Below the pieces are notes generated by a model, which ran no database searches, was not told the origin of the DNA, and saw nothing but the letters and a program-made list of their open reading frames with translations. 64,000 nt of DNA from Clostridiaceae bacterium (GTDB lineage Bacteria; Bacillota; Clostridia; Tissierellales; Sporanaerobacteraceae), in contig JAHXQP010000025.1 of assembly GCA_019391515.1 (NCBI GenBank), positions 124,001 to 188,000 of the forward strand, read 5' to 3'. Below, in pieces: positions 63,244 to 64,000 of this stretch. The position numbers were made by a program, and so were the translations under genes. Position 1 is the first letter of the stretch. The number at the start of each line of letters is the position of its first letter.

Positions 63244-63765
63244 TTATAAATCTAAAAACTCCTTAATTCTTTCTCTTCTATATTTTCTTTTAATATACTG
63301 ATCCTCCCTTATCTCATGTCTTAATAGCCATCTTCCATTTTGCTTTTGTGCTTTATCATTGGGATAATATTTTTCATATTCAACTTGAAAAATTGGCTGA
63401 TATTCATTTATCTCACCAATCTCGGCATCTCTTCTATCTATTTCATTTAATAAACCAGTCTTTAAAACTTCAATTTTGATGGTTATTTTTCCAGCTTTAA
63501 TTTCTTCTATGTTTACTCCCCAAAGTTCCTTACCATCTTCTTCTAAAGCCCTCACATGCTCCATAAACCTTACACCCATTTGGCTACTTTCTCCTATAGC
63601 AATTGGAAGATTATTAAAACATATCATATAAACCCCTGAAACTTCATTTGTACCATTTACTTTATTATATTTTTTTACATACTCACCTACATTAGTATAT
63701 TTATCAATGAGCTGCTTTCCACGACTTTCATACCAGTCGTATGTTTCCTTTAAACCTTTTCTCAT
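63244..63765 (-). CDS. GIY-YIG-like nuclease-domain protein
   Basis: The 173-aa protein has a central GIY-YIG-type pattern: SGVYMI, then PIAIGESSQMGVRFMEHVRAL. The first Tyr and the catalytic-type Arg and His (R-x3-EH) are present, but the YIG motif reads AIG. A downstream acidic segment (EIDRRDAEIGEINEYQP) could supply the metal-binding Glu. The C-terminus is very basic. It directly precedes the HsdR gene, which has lost its nuclease domain. It could be a separate nuclease, a partner of the remaining HsdR motor, or an unrelated insertion product. ATG 63765 has a GGAGATG ribosome site. Confidence 0.65.
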   Translation of the reverse strand: MRKGLKETYDWYESRGKQLIDKYTNVGEYVKKYNKVNGTNEVSGVYMICFNNLPIAIGESSQMGVRFMEHVRALEEDGKELWGVNIEEIKAGKITIKIEVLKTGLLNEIDRRDAEIGEINEYQPIFQVEYEKYYPNDKAQKQNGRWLLRHEIREDQYIKRKYRRERIKEFLDL

Positions 63766-63887
63766 GATTATTACATCTCCTGTTTATTTTGATTTTATAA
63801 TCACTACTTCTGTTCTTTTTTATAATCATCTTTTAGCTAATCTAATAAAATTCACTTAAGCTAATTTTTTATTTAAACCAATAACTA

Positions 63888-63913
63888 AGGAGACCCTATA
63901 ATGGATCTCCTTC
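63888..63913 (-). terminator. Probable terminator of the right-edge gene
   Basis: AAGGAGA (63888-63894) pairs with TCTCCTT (63906-63912) about eight bases past the stop of the edge gene, with no long T-run on the minus strand. Confidence 0.45.
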
Positions 63914-63920
63914 TATTGTA

Positions 63921-64000
63921 CTATTGATATTCTATTCTTTCTATACCTTTTCCTGAAATATAAATTTTATCAATATATTTCTCGACAATTTCTTTAGTTA
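63921..64000 (-). CDS. C-terminal end of a gene cut by the window edge, possibly a site-specific recombinase
   Basis: Twenty-six codons ending at TAG 63921 read TKEIVEKYIDKIYISGKGIERIEYQ. The pattern 'tKelV..fIdkIyi..g..IEi' is common at the end of large serine recombinases, but the piece is too short to be sure. If correct, a recombinase next to the restriction locus would fit a mobile or rearranging region. Confidence 0.4.
   Translation of the reverse strand, partial: TKEIVEKYIDKIYISGKGIERIEYQ

Overview
The window is AT-rich DNA with short intergenic gaps, strong Shine-Dalgarno sites and many GTG/TTG starts. It carries a Clostridium-type single-chain PurL, an agr-type peptide quorum-sensing system, a GlpP antiterminator, NhaC and a sigma-54 activator. 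Together these point to an anaerobic low-GC Firmicute (Clostridia or Tissierellia). I do not name a genus. Nearly all genes lie on the minus strand. I saw no rRNA, tRNA or CRISPR array.

Layout. 1-1183: a secreted subtilase cut by the window edge. 1.5-4.3 kb: cutC, a PTS IIA subunit and a glycosylasparaginase, downstream of a broken M20 peptidase. 4.4-8.6 kb: small genes and a three-gene ABC exporter, bracketed by decayed IS3-type transposase fragments. 8.77-11.56 kb: an agr locus in which agrBD (+) converges on agrAC (-). It has an unannotated 51-aa AgrD whose predicted ring residue is Ser rather than Cys, and a LytTR-type direct repeat in front of agrB. 11.7-15.5 kb: GlpP plus an anaerobic glycerol-3-phosphate dehydrogenase-like set behind an attenuator. 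15.9-21.2 kb: a four-gene redox operon (CrtI/retinol-saturase-like flavoenzyme, FAD/[2Fe-2S] reductase, two related membrane proteins) opposite a TetR gene. This is the best candidate for an undescribed system.

21.7-35.9 kb: a YerC-type repressor, formate-THF ligase and the purine operon purL-E-F-M-N-H-D plus a purine permease. The operon is headed by a tandem guanine + PRPP (ykkC-type) riboswitch and a terminator; purC, purK and purB are absent. Formate-THF ligase makes the 10-formyl-THF that PurN and PurH consume. 36.0-40.4 kb: NhaC and alanine dehydrogenase behind a sigma-54 promoter, with a PAS-AAA+-Fis activator next door and three GACA-N6-TGTC palindromes between them. 40.5-44.2 kb: a sulfite-reductase-like protein, a CoA-disulfide/persulfide reductase with a rhodanese domain, and a divergent LysR. 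44.3-46 kb: an EamA transporter and small membrane proteins.

46.0-52.7 kb: a zinc-uptake cluster (ZnuABC-like transporter, Fur/Zur regulator, CobW GTPase, a CobW-permease fusion, a YcgQ-like partner) under a 9-5-9 palindromic Zur-type box. 52.9-57.6 kb: a MerR regulator, methyltransferase, thiamine-binding-like protein, zinc-ribbon protein, truncated AraC gene and a CBS/DRTGG family II pyrophosphatase. 57.9-63.8 kb: a type I restriction-modification locus. Its HsdR reading frame starts only at the ATP-binding motif and is preceded by a GIY-YIG-like nuclease gene. A probable recombinase tail runs off the right edge.
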